Numbered from the stretch's first letter, positions 1-7,685 are shown. The stretch is DNA of 35,242 nucleotides from Haemophilus haemolyticus_L (GCF_003490595.1 NZ_QQGY01000013.1:1-35242); one strand, 5' to 3'. Numbers and translations are program-made. The notes: generated from the sequence alone by a model not told the origin.

Positions 1-25
1 GAGAGGGTTGTAAGTAATAAAACAT
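1..25 (-). CDS. Possible 5' end of an unidentified gene leaving the window
   Basis: An ATG on the minus strand at base 25 opens a frame reading MFYYLQPS to the window edge. An AAGGAA Shine-Dalgarno-like stretch lies 5 nt upstream. Only eight codons are visible, so no product can be named. The good ribosome site and the minus-strand direction shared with hugZ are the only support. It could be chance. Confidence 0.35.
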
Positions 26-142
26 GAGAGTTTCCTTTTTTGTTTAGATTGATTTTGACACTCATATTCTAAATGGGAAAATCTCACTTTTTATTATGAT
101 TTGTCAGATTAAGTCTGATCTTCTACACATTAAGAGACGTTA

Positions 143-904
143 TTATTTATCACTTTCTTTTTCGTGTGGATTGCCTTTGACACCAATATGAGAAATTTCC
201 CCGTTAGCATCAATCAAATAAGCTTGACCAAAACCTCTTACAAAACGACCTGTTCCAAATGTAAGCTCAACTAAATCAAAATCAGTAAATTCACGAATTG
301 TTTTAATTCCGCCCACATCATTCATAGTTTCCGCTAATTTATCTAAGACTTTTTCAACAATTGGATCTTCACGAGGAATAAAACGTGCACTAGCCTTGTA
401 ACGTAAACGAGTACGTACAATAATTGATTTCGCTTTGCTTTCATCTTCTAAAAACATCACTTCCGCTTGATTCGGATTACGTTTTAAATTGTCATAATGC
501 TCTGCAATGGCACTGATATAAATATAATATTTTCCATCAAGCGAAATAATTGGTGCATAAGATGCCATCGGTAAGCCATCTTTATCTAAAGTGGCAAGCA
601 TACAGCTTTTAAACTCTTGACGAAATTCATCAATTTTAGCTTTGATACGATCGTAATTTGCAACTGGTTTATTTTCTACACAAAGATTGATGATCGCTTG
701 TTTAATTGAACCTGCGTCAGCTTGTTGTGGAAATTCCACGCGTAATGTTTTGTCACCATTATATTTAAAATCTAAACCACCAAAATCTACATTAACTAAT
801 ATCACATCCGTGATTTCATTTACGCCCCCAAATTTTTTACAAAGGGCAGCCATATCATCTTGGTGATGATCATTCATGTGAGTGATAATTCTATTGAAAT
901 CCAT
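143..904 (-). CDS. hugZ: HugZ-type heme oxygenase / heme utilisation protein
   Basis: A 253-aa cytoplasmic protein very like Helicobacter HugZ and Campylobacter ChuZ. These split-barrel proteins of the FMN-binding/pyridoxamine oxidase-like fold bind heme and degrade it to release iron. The N-terminal domain opens with the family signature IITHMNDHHQDDM at residues 6-18. The barrel follows, with SCMLATLDKDG and FLEDESKAKSI. The C-terminal GNPH is kept (His247 here, matching the heme-ligating His245 of H. pylori HugZ). Length matches the family (about 250 aa). It stands alone, separated from the lipoprotein gene behind it by a terminator. An inverted repeat covering a TATAAT box about 70 bp upstream could be its regulated promoter. 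Assignment is confident; activity in this organism is inferred. Confidence 0.9.
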   Translation of the reverse strand: MDFNRIITHMNDHHQDDMAALCKKFGGVNEITDVILVNVDFGGLDFKYNGDKTLRVEFPQQADAGSIKQAIINLCVENKPVANYDRIKAKIDEFRQEFKSCMLATLDKDGLPMASYAPIISLDGKYYIYISAIAEHYDNLKRNPNQAEVMFLEDESKAKSIIVRTRLRYKASARFIPREDPIVEKVLDKLAETMNDVGGIKTIREFTDFDLVELTFGTGRFVRGFGQAYLIDANGEISHIGVKGNPHEKESDK

Positions 905-968
905 TTTTGTTCCTTATATTTACAATTAATCTCATTATTCTATGGATTCTCTTCCGTGAGGAACAATG

Positions 969-985
969 TTGAGCATTATACTCAA
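969..985 (-). promoter_or_regulatory. Inverted repeat over a -10-like box upstream of hugZ
   Basis: TTGAG and CTCAA arms (969-973 and 981-985) flank a 7-bp centre that reads TATAAT with its neighbours on the minus strand (980-975). This is the spacing of a -10 box inside an operator, about 65 bp before hugZ. No convincing -35 is seen. Iron control by Fur is plausible for a heme gene, but the site is not a good Fur box. Confidence 0.35.
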
Positions 986-1030
986 GTAAAATATATTTAA
1001 CATATTTTTTACAAAATAATAATATTTCAA

Positions 1031-1060
1031 ATAAAAAGGCCCTTACTAAATAAGGGCCCT
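1031..1060 (-). terminator. Rho-independent terminator of the lipoprotein gene
   Basis: A perfect 8-bp GC-rich stem (1038-1045 with 1051-1058) is followed on the minus strand by a T-rich run. It lies 24 bp past the stop of the gbpA/hbpA gene. Confidence 0.85.
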
Positions 1061-1082
1061 AAAAGAACTGAAATGCTATTAA

Positions 1083-2726
1083 TTATTTACCGTCAACACT
1101 CACGCCATAGAAAGCATCATAGCCAAATGGGCTTTGTACATAGCCTTTTACGCGTGGACTAAGTGGTGCAAAACCTACGGAATGCGCCACTGGAATCCAA
1201 GGTGCTTGATTATGAATGATAACTTGCGCTTGTTTATAAAGTGCGGTGCGTTCTTCCTTATTTGTTAATCCAATTGCTTTATCTAGTAATGCATCAAATT
1301 CTGGATTTTTAAAACGAGCCATATTGGAATTACCCGCATTTGAACTTGCCAATAATGGAGATAAGAAGTTATCAGGGTCACCATTATCACCAGACCAACC
1401 AAAGATACCAGCAGTTAACTCACCCGCTTTCGCACGTTTTTGGTAATCCGCCCATTCATAGGTAACTGGGTTAGTTTTTACACCAACTTTTGCCCAGTCC
1501 GCCATGATAAGTTCAGCCATACGTTTTGGATTTGGATTAGAGGCACGAACAACAGGTTGAATCCAAAAATCAGTTTCAAAACCATTTGGGTAACCCGCTT
1601 CTGCTAAAAGTTGTTTTGCTTTTTCTGGATCGTACGGATAATCTTGAACCTCATCATTGTAACTCCAAATTGTTGGAGGAAGTGGATTTTTAGCTGGTGT
1701 ACCTGCGCCTTGGTAAACCGCTTCAATAATCGCTTTTTTATCCACTGCATAATTCAACGCCTGACGAACTTTGACATTATCAAACGGTGCTTTTTCGGTA
1801 TTGAATGCGATATACGCCACATTCAAACCTTTTTGTTCCAAAAGTTGTACTTTTGGATCTGTTTTCATTTTTGCTAAATCCGCTACATTCGGGAATAAAA
1901 TTAAATCACAAGATCCCGCCTGTAATTTTGCATAACGTGTTGTCGCATCTGGCACAATATTGATAACTAAACGATCCAATGGTGTTCTACCTTTCCAATA
2001 GTTTTCGTTTGCTACATACTGGGCTGCCTGATCTGTTTTGTAATCAACAAAAACAAATGGCCCCGTTCCCACTGGGCGATTATCAATTGTTTCTGGCTTA
2101 CCTGCTTTCAGCATTGCATCCGCATATTCTGCGGAATAAATAGAAATAAAATCCATACCAAGACTAGCCAAGAAAGTCGCATCTTTTTTGTTCAAGGTAA
2201 TACGAACCGTGTTGTCATCTAGTTTTTCCACAGATTTCAACAATTCAGGGAATTTCATCGCTTTGAAATATGGATAAGTCCCCTTAGATACATTGTGATA
2301 TGGATGATTTGGATCTAACTGACGTTGGAATGAAAACACGACATCATCCGCATTAAAATCACGTGTTGGGGTAAATTCTTTTGTTGTATGGAATTTAACA
2401 CCTTTTCTTAAATGGAATGTATAAGTTAAACCATCATCGCTGATTTCCCAGCTTTCAGCTAAAGCAGGTTCAATATCCGTTGAGCCTTTTTTAAATTCAA
2501 CTAAGCGGTTATACACTTGTTGTGAACTGGCATTATAAGATGTTCCCTCCATCACAAGTGCAGGGCTAAACCCTAAAGGTGCTTTTGCTGTACAGTAAAC
2601 GAAAGTATTGTTAGATGCAGATTTGGTTTCAGCTTGTGCGGTCGGTTTATTTGCTGAACCTGATTGATCGCAAGCTGCTAATACAAGTGTTGCAGCTGCA
2701 AGAGTTAGTGTTGCTTTTAGCTTCAT
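1083..2726 (-). CDS. hbpA: HbpA/GbpA periplasmic binding lipoprotein (glutathione, heme)
   Basis: A 547-aa family 5 extracellular solute-binding protein (DppA/OppA fold). The signal peptide ends in a lipobox, LAAC, with the lipid-bearing Cys19, so the mature protein is anchored and faces the periplasm. It was first named HbpA for heme binding. Later work on the H. influenzae protein treats it as GbpA, which delivers glutathione to the dipeptide permease DppBCDF. No permease genes are next to it here, which agrees with the known unlinked arrangement. The family signature region (VRQALNYAVDKKAIIEAVYQG) is intact. It is a single-gene unit with its own terminator, and a GAGG ribosome site precedes the ATG. 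It lies behind hugZ in the same direction, so two heme-linked genes are neighbours. Confidence 0.92.
   Translation of the reverse strand: MKLKATLTLAAATLVLAACDQSGSANKPTAQAETKSASNNTFVYCTAKAPLGFSPALVMEGTSYNASSQQVYNRLVEFKKGSTDIEPALAESWEISDDGLTYTFHLRKGVKFHTTKEFTPTRDFNADDVVFSFQRQLDPNHPYHNVSKGTYPYFKAMKFPELLKSVEKLDDNTVRITLNKKDATFLASLGMDFISIYSAEYADAMLKAGKPETIDNRPVGTGPFVFVDYKTDQAAQYVANENYWKGRTPLDRLVINIVPDATTRYAKLQAGSCDLILFPNVADLAKMKTDPKVQLLEQKGLNVAYIAFNTEKAPFDNVKVRQALNYAVDKKAIIEAVYQGAGTPAKNPLPPTIWSYNDEVQDYPYDPEKAKQLLAEAGYPNGFETDFWIQPVVRASNPNPKRMAELIMADWAKVGVKTNPVTYEWADYQKRAKAGELTAGIFGWSGDNGDPDNFLSPLLASSNAGNSNMARFKNPEFDALLDKAIGLTNKEERTALYKQAQVIIHNQAPWIPVAHSVGFAPLSPRVKGYVQSPFGYDAFYGVSVDGK
1239..1247 (+). 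repeat. DNA uptake signal sequence core
   Basis: Exact AAGTGCGGT within the lipoprotein gene. The core is recognised by the natural-transformation machinery of H. influenzae relatives. Confidence 0.9.
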
Positions 2727-2785
2727 GATAGTTCCTCACTTTGTTGGCAGGGATTTATTCGAGCATTGTCATATAACCAAGATGC

Positions 2786-2802
2786 TAGATAAATCCTATC
2801 TA
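2786..2802. promoter_or_regulatory. Short inverted repeat upstream of the lipoprotein gene
   Basis: TAGATA and TATCTA arms are separated by 5 bp, about 60 bp before the hbpA/gbpA start codon. It may be an operator, but no known regulator consensus is recognised. Confidence 0.25.
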
Positions 2803-2849
2803 AAATAAATGTTTAATAAGATATAAGCAAATGTCGTTTTTTTTAAATA

Positions 2850-2866
2850 AAAAAATCCTATGGATT
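2850..2866 (-). terminator. Weak terminator after the efflux-pump gene
   Basis: A 5-bp AATCC/GGATT stem with a 3-nt loop is followed on the minus strand by TTTTT, just past the MFS stop codon. The stem is short, so efficiency is uncertain. Confidence 0.45.
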
Positions 2867-2879
2867 ATAACAAATTAAT

Positions 2880-4268
2880 CTAAGGATTCTTCCGTAAATG
2901 ATCGCCATCATGTTTATGTAATTTCATAAGCGACCAAACTAAGGCGATTGCAAAAAGTGATGAGGTTAAGAAAGTATAGCTAAAAGCCTGTTGTAAACCA
3001 TCACTTGCGCTAAAGAAATGTCTATAGAGATTTAGAATTATCGATGAAATAGCAATACCAAATCCAATCCCAACTTGCTGCACAATACTTAATACTGTAG
3101 AACCTGTGCCTGCCTGTTGTTTTGAAAGATCGCCTACAGTCAACGTATTGATTGAAGTGAAAATTATCGACATGCAAGCGCCATACCACATGAGATTACA
3201 AATAATCCAAGTCAGAGAACTTTGTTTATCTAACCAAGCCATTGAAATCACAGAGCCAGCCATCAAAAGTGCGGATGAAATTAGCGTTGTTTTATAGCCC
3301 CAACGATTTAAAATTCGTCCAATTAATATTTTCAACATCACAGAAATTACCGCAATCGGTGCTAATAGCCAGCCTGACATTTCAGCACTATAACCGAAAG
3401 ATAATTGGAACATCAAAGGCAATAAAAAGGGAACGCCAGATGCAGATAATCGGATAAAAATATTGGCAATGATGCCTAATCTGAATGTACGAGTACGAAA
3501 AAGGGATAAAGGTAAAATGGCATCTTCATTGTTTTTGGCATAGCTACAATAAGCAACGAGTAACAGAACACCGACAACTAATACGCTATAGGTTGTAATT
3601 GGGCTATGTTGGCTTTCACCAAGTAAATCCAAACCAAGCGTGATACCAACTAACCCCAATGCAAACAGTAAAAAACCTGTCCAATCTAGTTTATCTACTT
3701 CGCCTTTAATGTTACTCATCACGCTGCCCGATGCCAAAATCCCTAGTGCACCAATTGGAATATTGATTAAAAAAATCCAGTGCCAACTGGCGTGAATGAC
3801 TAACCATCCACCTAAAATAGGCCCTAGAATGGGCCCGATCAAACCTGCAGTTGCCATTAAATTCCAAGCATTCACTAATTGTTGTTTGGGGACAGCTTGA
3901 ATAATAGCTAAACGCGCCACTGGCATCATAAAGGCACCGCCTATCCCTTGAATCACTCTGGCTAAGATTAAACTTTCTAAATTAGGGGCTGCAGCACAAG
4001 CAATAGAACCTAAAATAAACGTGAAAACTGCCCCTCGAAAAACGGCTAATGTCCCAAATTTTGCCGCAGCCCAAGCGGTAAGAGGAATAAATAATGCAAC
4101 GGCTAAAGAATAAGCAATAATCGCCATTTGCATTTCAAAGGCAGGTTTATGTAAGTCGGAGGATATCGCTGGTAAGGCAGTATTAAGAATGGTCGCATCT
4201 AGGCTCTGCATAAAAAGTGCCATTGCTGCTACCCAAGCTAAACCGCGATAGGCATTGGATTCAGTCAT
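2880..4268 (-). CDS. MFS drug/proton antiporter, DHA2 family, MdtD-like
   Basis: About 462 aa from the chosen start. It is an integral inner-membrane multidrug-type transporter close in sequence to E. coli MdtD: FMQSLDATILNTALPAI at the first helix, ARVIQGIGGAFMMPVARL, and WHWIFLINIPIG near the end of the first half. Many hydrophobic helices fill the length, as expected for 12-14 TM DHA2 proteins. A longer frame begins at 4295, but the ATG at 4268 has GGAG 6 nt upstream and overlaps the mobB stop as ATGA, so the two genes are translationally coupled. The substrate cannot be told from sequence. Coupling to a molybdenum-cofactor gene is unusual and may be accidental. Confidence 0.88.
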   Translation of the reverse strand: MTESNAYRGLAWVAAMALFMQSLDATILNTALPAISSDLHKPAFEMQMAIIAYSLAVALFIPLTAWAAAKFGTLAVFRGAVFTFILGSIACAAAPNLESLILARVIQGIGGAFMMPVARLAIIQAVPKQQLVNAWNLMATAGLIGPILGPILGGWLVIHASWHWIFLINIPIGALGILASGSVMSNIKGEVDKLDWTGFLLFALGLVGITLGLDLLGESQHSPITTYSVLVVGVLLLVAYCSYAKNNEDAILPLSLFRTRTFRLGIIANIFIRLSASGVPFLLPLMFQLSFGYSAEMSGWLLAPIAVISVMLKILIGRILNRWGYKTTLISSALLMAGSVISMAWLDKQSSLTWIICNLMWYGACMSIIFTSINTLTVGDLSKQQAGTGSTVLSIVQQVGIGFGIAISSIILNLYRHFFSASDGLQQAFSYTFLTSSLFAIALVWSLMKLHKHDGDHLRKNP

Positions 4269-4780
4269 CGTGCTCCGTGAAAATGGTGCAACCAATTTTC
4301 AATAAAATCGGCAATTTGCGGAATGCGGTTAATATCCAATAAAGTGCGCTCAATTTCAAGGGGATAATTCGTTGCAACTGCGAGCACATATTCGTCAATT
4401 TCGGGTAAAGGTTTTGTCATTTCCTGACGATGAAGCAAAATCTTTGGAATTGGCTCTTGTTTAAAGCCTTCCACCAACACTAAATCAGTTAAAGTGCGGT
4501 CAAATTGTTGTGCTAAATAATCCAATGAAACAGGTTTTGGCGTTTCCGTCATGATCGCCCAGCGTTCATCATTCGCTAAAATGACCTGAGAGGAACCTAC
4601 TTCTTTCATACGCCAACTATCTTTGCCTTCTTTATCAACTTGCATATTGTGATGGCTATGTTTAATCACTGAAACGCGAATGTGACGAGCGATAAGTTCT
4701 GGGATAAGTTTTTCTAATAATGTTGTTTTACCACTACCACTATAACCGGTAATTCCAAGTAAAGGAATCTGATTGTTCAT
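4265..4780 (-). CDS. mobB: MobB, molybdopterin-guanine dinucleotide biosynthesis GTPase
   Basis: About 171 aa. It is a P-loop GTPase that assists MobA in attaching GMP to molybdopterin during molybdenum-cofactor maturation in the cytoplasm. The Walker A motif GYSGSGKTT sits near residue 11, VIKHSHHNMQVDKEGKDSWR is the conserved MobB segment, and LVLVEGFKQEPIPKI is the C-terminal family motif. The frame can be extended to a GTG at 4801. The ATG at 4780 is preferred because it has AAGG 8 nt upstream and starts the conserved MNNQIPLLGITG. A terminator lies just upstream, so the gene has its own transcription start or depends on read-through. mobA is about 4 kb away on the other strand. Confidence 0.92.
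   Translation of the reverse strand: MNNQIPLLGITGYSGSGKTTLLEKLIPELIARHIRVSVIKHSHHNMQVDKEGKDSWRMKEVGSSQVILANDERWAIMTETPKPVSLDYLAQQFDRTLTDLVLVEGFKQEPIPKILLHRQEMTKPLPEIDEYVLAVATNYPLEIERTLLDINRIPQIADFIENWLHHFHGAR
4492..4500 (+). repeat. DNA uptake signal sequence core
   Basis: Exact AAGTGCGGT inside mobB. Confidence 0.9.
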
Positions 4781-4799
4781 AAAAATAACCTTAAAAATC

Positions 4800-4808
4800 A
4801 CCGCACTT
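4800..4808 (-). repeat. DNA uptake signal sequence core
   Basis: Exact complement ACCGCACTT, between the terminator of the small-protein pair and the mobB start. Confidence 0.9.
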
Positions 4809-4819
4809 TAGATACGGAA

Positions 4820-4839
4820 AACCCCGAAAGATCGGGGTT
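4820..4839 (-). terminator. Terminator of the small membrane-protein pair
   Basis: A perfect 8-bp stem rich in G and C (4820-4827 with 4832-4839) with a 4-nt loop is followed on the minus strand by a short T run. It lies 6 bp past the stop of the 28-aa gene. Confidence 0.75.
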
Positions 4840-4845
4840 AATAAA

Positions 4846-4932
4846 TTAAGAATGTTTTGCTGCGTAATTGGCAAAAATAAGTCCGCCAATAGCAAGAAGA
4901 GCAACAATGCCAAGCCCTATAGTAAGCCACAT
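4846..4932 (-). CDS. 28-residue single-pass membrane protein, unknown
   Basis: A tiny gene encoding 28 aa. The protein is almost entirely one hydrophobic helix (about residues 2-22, MWLTIGLGIVALLAIGG onward) with a short polar tail, NYAAKHS. Support is strong for its size. GGAGGG lies 8 nt before the ATG, the start is one base after the stop of the 73-aa gene upstream, and a terminator follows the stop by 6 bp. It looks like the second gene of a two-gene unit, translated by coupling. Tiny helices of this kind often serve as subunits or regulators of larger membrane complexes, and some are membrane-active toxins. Nothing here decides between these. I do not recognise the family. Confidence 0.72.
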   Translation of the reverse strand: MWLTIGLGIVALLAIGGLIFANYAAKHS

Positions 4933-4933
4933 A

Positions 4934-5155
4934 TTATTTTCCCTCCACTAATTGACGAAATTTACGCCCCATCACAAGGCAAGCATAAGCAATAATGAGC
5001 AAAAAACTAATATTTAATCCTTTTAGGAAAAGCGGTTGCTCGCCGTAAAGTATAACAGGCATTGCTAGAATAGCAACTTTTGCCACATCATCACTAAGTT
5101 TTGACCAAGCCTCTAAAGAACTTTTCTCAATGGGTAATTTAAATAAATTCAGCAT
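4934..5155 (-). CDS. 73-residue two-helix membrane protein, unknown
   Basis: A small protein with an N-terminal amphipathic stretch (KLPIEKSSLEAWSKLSDDVAK), then two hydrophobic segments at about residues 24-38 and 49-63, and a basic end (GRKFRQLVEGK). A TTG at 5170 could extend the frame. The ATG at 5155 is preferred because GGAG lies 5 nt upstream. It is the first gene of a pair with the 28-aa protein. A 16-bp palindrome of the CRP-S type is centred 78 bp before the start. I do not recognise the family. The context suggests regulation by CRP, perhaps with Sxy, but the function is unknown. Confidence 0.75.
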   Translation of the reverse strand: MLNLFKLPIEKSSLEAWSKLSDDVAKVAILAMPVILYGEQPLFLKGLNISFLLIIAYACLVMGRKFRQLVEGK

Positions 5156-5225
5156 AGTTTCTCCGATCAATAAAAGAGAAATTTTGCTGAAATAGAAAGG
5201 GAATTACTCAACTAGCTTTATAGTT

Positions 5226-5241
5226 TGCGATCTAGATCGCA
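5226..5241 (-). promoter_or_regulatory. Perfect CRP-S-like palindrome upstream of the small-protein pair
   Basis: TGCGATCTAGATCGCA is a gapless 16-bp palindrome. It matches the ideal CRP site TGTGA-N6-TCACA, except that both half-sites have C/G at the position that defines CRP-S sites. Those sites need the competence activator Sxy as well as CRP in H. influenzae and relatives. It lies between the rseC stop and the 73-aa gene and points at that gene. A TATAAA follows directly (5222-5217), and AT-rich -10 candidates lie near 5192-5206, the region expected for a class II site. The exact start of transcription cannot be fixed. Confidence 0.65.
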
Positions 5242-5267
5242 GAAATAATAAAAAGCGAATAAAAAAC

Positions 5268-5702
5268 TTAAGACAATACGCGCAATAAAACTGGCTGAAA
5301 TTCTGTTTGTTGCCCTAATTTTCTACCATAAAATTTTACAAAGATGAAAGAAAGTGCGGTTAATCCAAAGATTAAAATTGCACGCAAGATTTCATTGTGG
5401 CTGATGTAATCAGACAACATCGTCGCAATCAATAAGGTCAAAAGCGGTACAACATACATCAATAATGCCGACAACAATATTGACTTTTCTTCTAATCCAA
5501 TTTCAACAATTTGACCTTCGCGTAATGGCATTAATGTGTCCACATTAAAAATATGCTCGCCACGTTTGCCGTTTAATTCGGAAAGGCTTGATGTTCCACA
5601 ACTGTTTTTAGCAGCGCATTGTCCACAGGCACTTTGAGATTGGCATTTCACTTTGGCAATGCCATTTTCATAGCTAATAACAACGGCACTTTCTCTTAGC
5701 AT
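5268..5702 (-). CDS. rseC: RseC/MucC family inner-membrane protein
   Basis: A 144-aa RseC-type protein. The N-terminal cytoplasmic domain carries the family cysteine cluster (Cys20, Cys26, Cys29, Cys35), likely for a metal or Fe-S cluster. Two transmembrane helices follow at about residues 76-96 and 107-123. In E. coli RseC is linked to sigma-E control and to SoxR reduction. Here it overlaps the end of rsmJ by 7 bp, so it is probably co-translated as the last gene of trmA-rsmJ-rseC. No rseA, rseB or rpoE is in the window, so the sigma-E role is not supported by context. Confidence 0.88.
   Translation of the reverse strand: MLRESAVVISYENGIAKVKCQSQSACGQCAAKNSCGTSSLSELNGKRGEHIFNVDTLMPLREGQIVEIGLEEKSILLSALLMYVVPLLTLLIATMLSDYISHNEILRAILIFGLTALSFIFVKFYGRKLGQQTEFQPVLLRVLS
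5352..5360 (+). repeat. DNA uptake signal sequence core
   Basis: Exact AAGTGCGGT inside rseC. Confidence 0.9.
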
Positions 5703-6469
5703 TGTGATGCTCCCATATAAATATCAAAGCGATGATTTTTCGTTTCACGGCTAAAGTGCGGTTGTTTTCCATAAAGAAACTCTGCATAGTCAGGACGCTT
5801 CACGACCACACGTTTTTTAGCGAGTTGTAGTGCAGGTAAAAGTAATTCATCGGCATCTAAATCTGCTCCAACTAAATGCTGGAATACGCGCATTTCTTTT
5901 TTTACTAACGCAGATTTTTGTTTATGCGGATACATTGGATCGAGATAAACCACATCGGCACAATCAGCATTAGGATCAAGTTCATTAATATGGTGAACAT
6001 TCAGCAAGCGCAAATTTTGTTGCAACATCTCGCCAATTTCCTCATCTTGATAAGCTCGATTTAAACCATCTTGCAGAAGTAAAAAAACAACTGGATGGCG
6101 TTCCACTAAACGAACTTGGCAGCCAATCGACGCCAGCACAAAGGCATCACGTCCTAGACCAGCTGTGGCATCAATAACCGTTGGCAATTCCGAACCTTTA
6201 ATCCCTATCGCTTTTGCTACAGCCTCACCGCGACCACCACCAAATTTACGACGATGAGCCATTGTGCCGCCTACAAAATCAACATAAACCGCCCCGAGTT
6301 TAGGTTCGTCTAATTTACGAAGTTCTAAACGGTCATCGGTTTGAACAAGCGCAAGTGGGCTCTTTTCATTATGAATAATGTTGTGTTCAGCACAAAGTGC
6401 GGTCAATTCTGCTAATGTTTTTTCTGGAGATTCAGAAATCAGCTGAATACCTACTTGCGAATGAGCCAT
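5696..6469 (-). CDS. rsmJ: RsmJ, 16S rRNA m2G1516 methyltransferase
   Basis: A 257-aa SAM-dependent methyltransferase that modifies a guanosine near the 3' end of 16S rRNA. Family motifs are visible: VYVDFVGGTMAHRRKFGGGRGE, the SAM-binding VIDATAGLGRDAFVLASIG, and the active-site loop VVYLDPMYPHK. Length is normal for RsmJ (about 250 aa). Its start overlaps the trmA stop by 19 bp and its end overlaps rseC by 7 bp, so the three genes form a tight unit. Two RNA methylases side by side fit a translation-quality operon. Confidence 0.93.
   Translation of the reverse strand: MAHSQVGIQLISESPEKTLAELTALCAEHNIIHNEKSPLALVQTDDRLELRKLDEPKLGAVYVDFVGGTMAHRRKFGGGRGEAVAKAIGIKGSELPTVIDATAGLGRDAFVLASIGCQVRLVERHPVVFLLLQDGLNRAYQDEEIGEMLQQNLRLLNVHHINELDPNADCADVVYLDPMYPHKQKSALVKKEMRVFQHLVGADLDADELLLPALQLAKKRVVVKRPDYAEFLYGKQPHFSRETKNHRFDIYMGASQC
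5754..5762 (+). repeat. DNA uptake signal sequence core
   Basis: Exact AAGTGCGGT inside rsmJ. Confidence 0.9.
6395..6403 (+). repeat. DNA uptake signal sequence core
   Basis: Exact AAGTGCGGT inside rsmJ. Confidence 0.9.
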
Positions 6470-7542
6470 ACGCCGCTTTCCATGTGGTCAGTGTAAGGGA
6501 ATTGATCAAATAACGCTGCTTTTTCAATGCGGTGCGTTTTTGAAAGTTCAACAAGATTATCGCACAGCGTATGAGGATTGCAGGAAATATACAAAATGCG
6601 ATCGTAATTTTGTACAAGTTTCACTGTTTCAGGATCAAGCCCTGCGCGAGGTGGATCGACAAAAATGGTATTACATTCATAAGATTTTAAATCAATCCCT
6701 TTCAAACGATTAAAGACTCGAACCCCATTCATTGCCTGCGTAAATTCCTCTGCCGACATACGGATAATTTGTAAATTATCGACTTTATTTTCAACGATAT
6801 TAAACTGTGCGGCGGCTACGGAAGGTTTGGCGATTTCTGTTGCTAATACCTTGCGGAAATTTTGTGCAAGTGCGATAGAAAAATTACCGTTTCCGCAGTA
6901 AAGTTCTAATAAATCACCTTCGCTATTTTGGGTACAATCAATTGCCCATTCAAGCATTTTGCAGTTTACCGTTGCGTTTGGCTGAGTAAAACTATTCTCG
7001 ACTTGGCGATAAACATAATTTCTGCCATTCACAGGTAAAACTTCATCCACATAATCTTGCTCAAAACAGATTTTTTGTTTACTTGCACGCCCGATTATTT
7101 GCACATCAAAATCTTGCTTTTCGAGTAAATCTTTTAGATTTTTAGCCGCACTTTCCCATTCTTCAGTGAGTGTTTTATGATAAAGCAAGCTCACAATAAT
7201 CTTATTACTCAAAGTGCTAAGGTAATCAATTTGGAATAATTTTTTGTGTAGCACCTCTTGTTGTTTTAACAAAGGTAATAAGGTTTGCATCATGCGATTT
7301 ATCAGCGTGCTAGCGATTGGAAACTCATCCACGCGATAACGCTGTAGCGTCGCTTGATCAAACATAATATGGTAAAAATCATCTTGCTCGTGCCAAATAC
7401 GAAACTCCGCACGCATGCGATAATGACTTGTTGGGGAATCAAAAACTTGAATATCAGGTGCATTGAAAGGGCGCAAAAGCGCGGTTAACTTTTCAAGTTT
7501 TTTTTGTAGCAGTTCGTTGTATTGAGAAATCGGTAATTGCAT
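6451..7542 (-). CDS. trmA: TrmA, tRNA (uracil-54-C5) methyltransferase
   Basis: A 363-aa enzyme that makes ribothymidine at position 54 of tRNA (and the matching loop of tmRNA in E. coli) with SAM as methyl donor. SAM motif I is LLELYCGNGNFSIALA (residues 211-226). VDPPRAGLDP lies at 295-304, the nucleophile is Cys321 in SCNP, and the general base is Glu355 in HMESGVW. All key residues are present and the length matches E. coli TrmA (366 aa). It is the first gene of trmA-rsmJ-rseC. The ribosome site is weak. Confidence 0.95.
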   Translation of the reverse strand: MQLPISQYNELLQKKLEKLTALLRPFNAPDIQVFDSPTSHYRMRAEFRIWHEQDDFYHIMFDQATLQRYRVDEFPIASTLINRMMQTLLPLLKQQEVLHKKLFQIDYLSTLSNKIIVSLLYHKTLTEEWESAAKNLKDLLEKQDFDVQIIGRASKQKICFEQDYVDEVLPVNGRNYVYRQVENSFTQPNATVNCKMLEWAIDCTQNSEGDLLELYCGNGNFSIALAQNFRKVLATEIAKPSVAAAQFNIVENKVDNLQIIRMSAEEFTQAMNGVRVFNRLKGIDLKSYECNTIFVDPPRAGLDPETVKLVQNYDRILYISCNPHTLCDNLVELSKTHRIEKAALFDQFPYTDHMESGVWLIRK

Positions 7543-7640
7543 AGAAATTAGTATTCATAGGGCGTATGAAGACGAATCGTTCATACAAAGATAGGAGAAT
7601 AAAGTTATCAGCTGTGAATTACGCGTGATTTCACAAGCTA

Positions 7641-7673
7641 TTCAAAAACAAAAGGCAGACTTCCGCCTGCCTT
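7641..7673 (-). terminator. Terminator of maoP
   Basis: A 7-bp AAGGCAG/CTGCCTT stem (7652-7658 with 7667-7673) with an 8-nt loop is followed on the minus strand by TTGTTTTTG. It lies just past the maoP stop. Confidence 0.75.
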
Positions 7674-7685
7674 ATTTAACGTCTC

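Noticed and set aside
104..118. TCAGA/TCTGA hairpin after hugZ
   Set aside because: Only 5 bp, AT-rich, and no T run follows on the minus strand, so it is not a credible terminator.
3268..3280. Further uptake signals (for example AAGTGCGGA in the efflux gene, AAGTGCGGG in nadN, AAGAGCGGT at several places)
   Set aside because: Each differs from the exact 9-bp core, so they were not counted as sites.
5156..5170. TTG start of the 73-aa gene
   Set aside because: The downstream ATG at 5155 has a GGAG site at proper distance, which would lie inside the longer frame.
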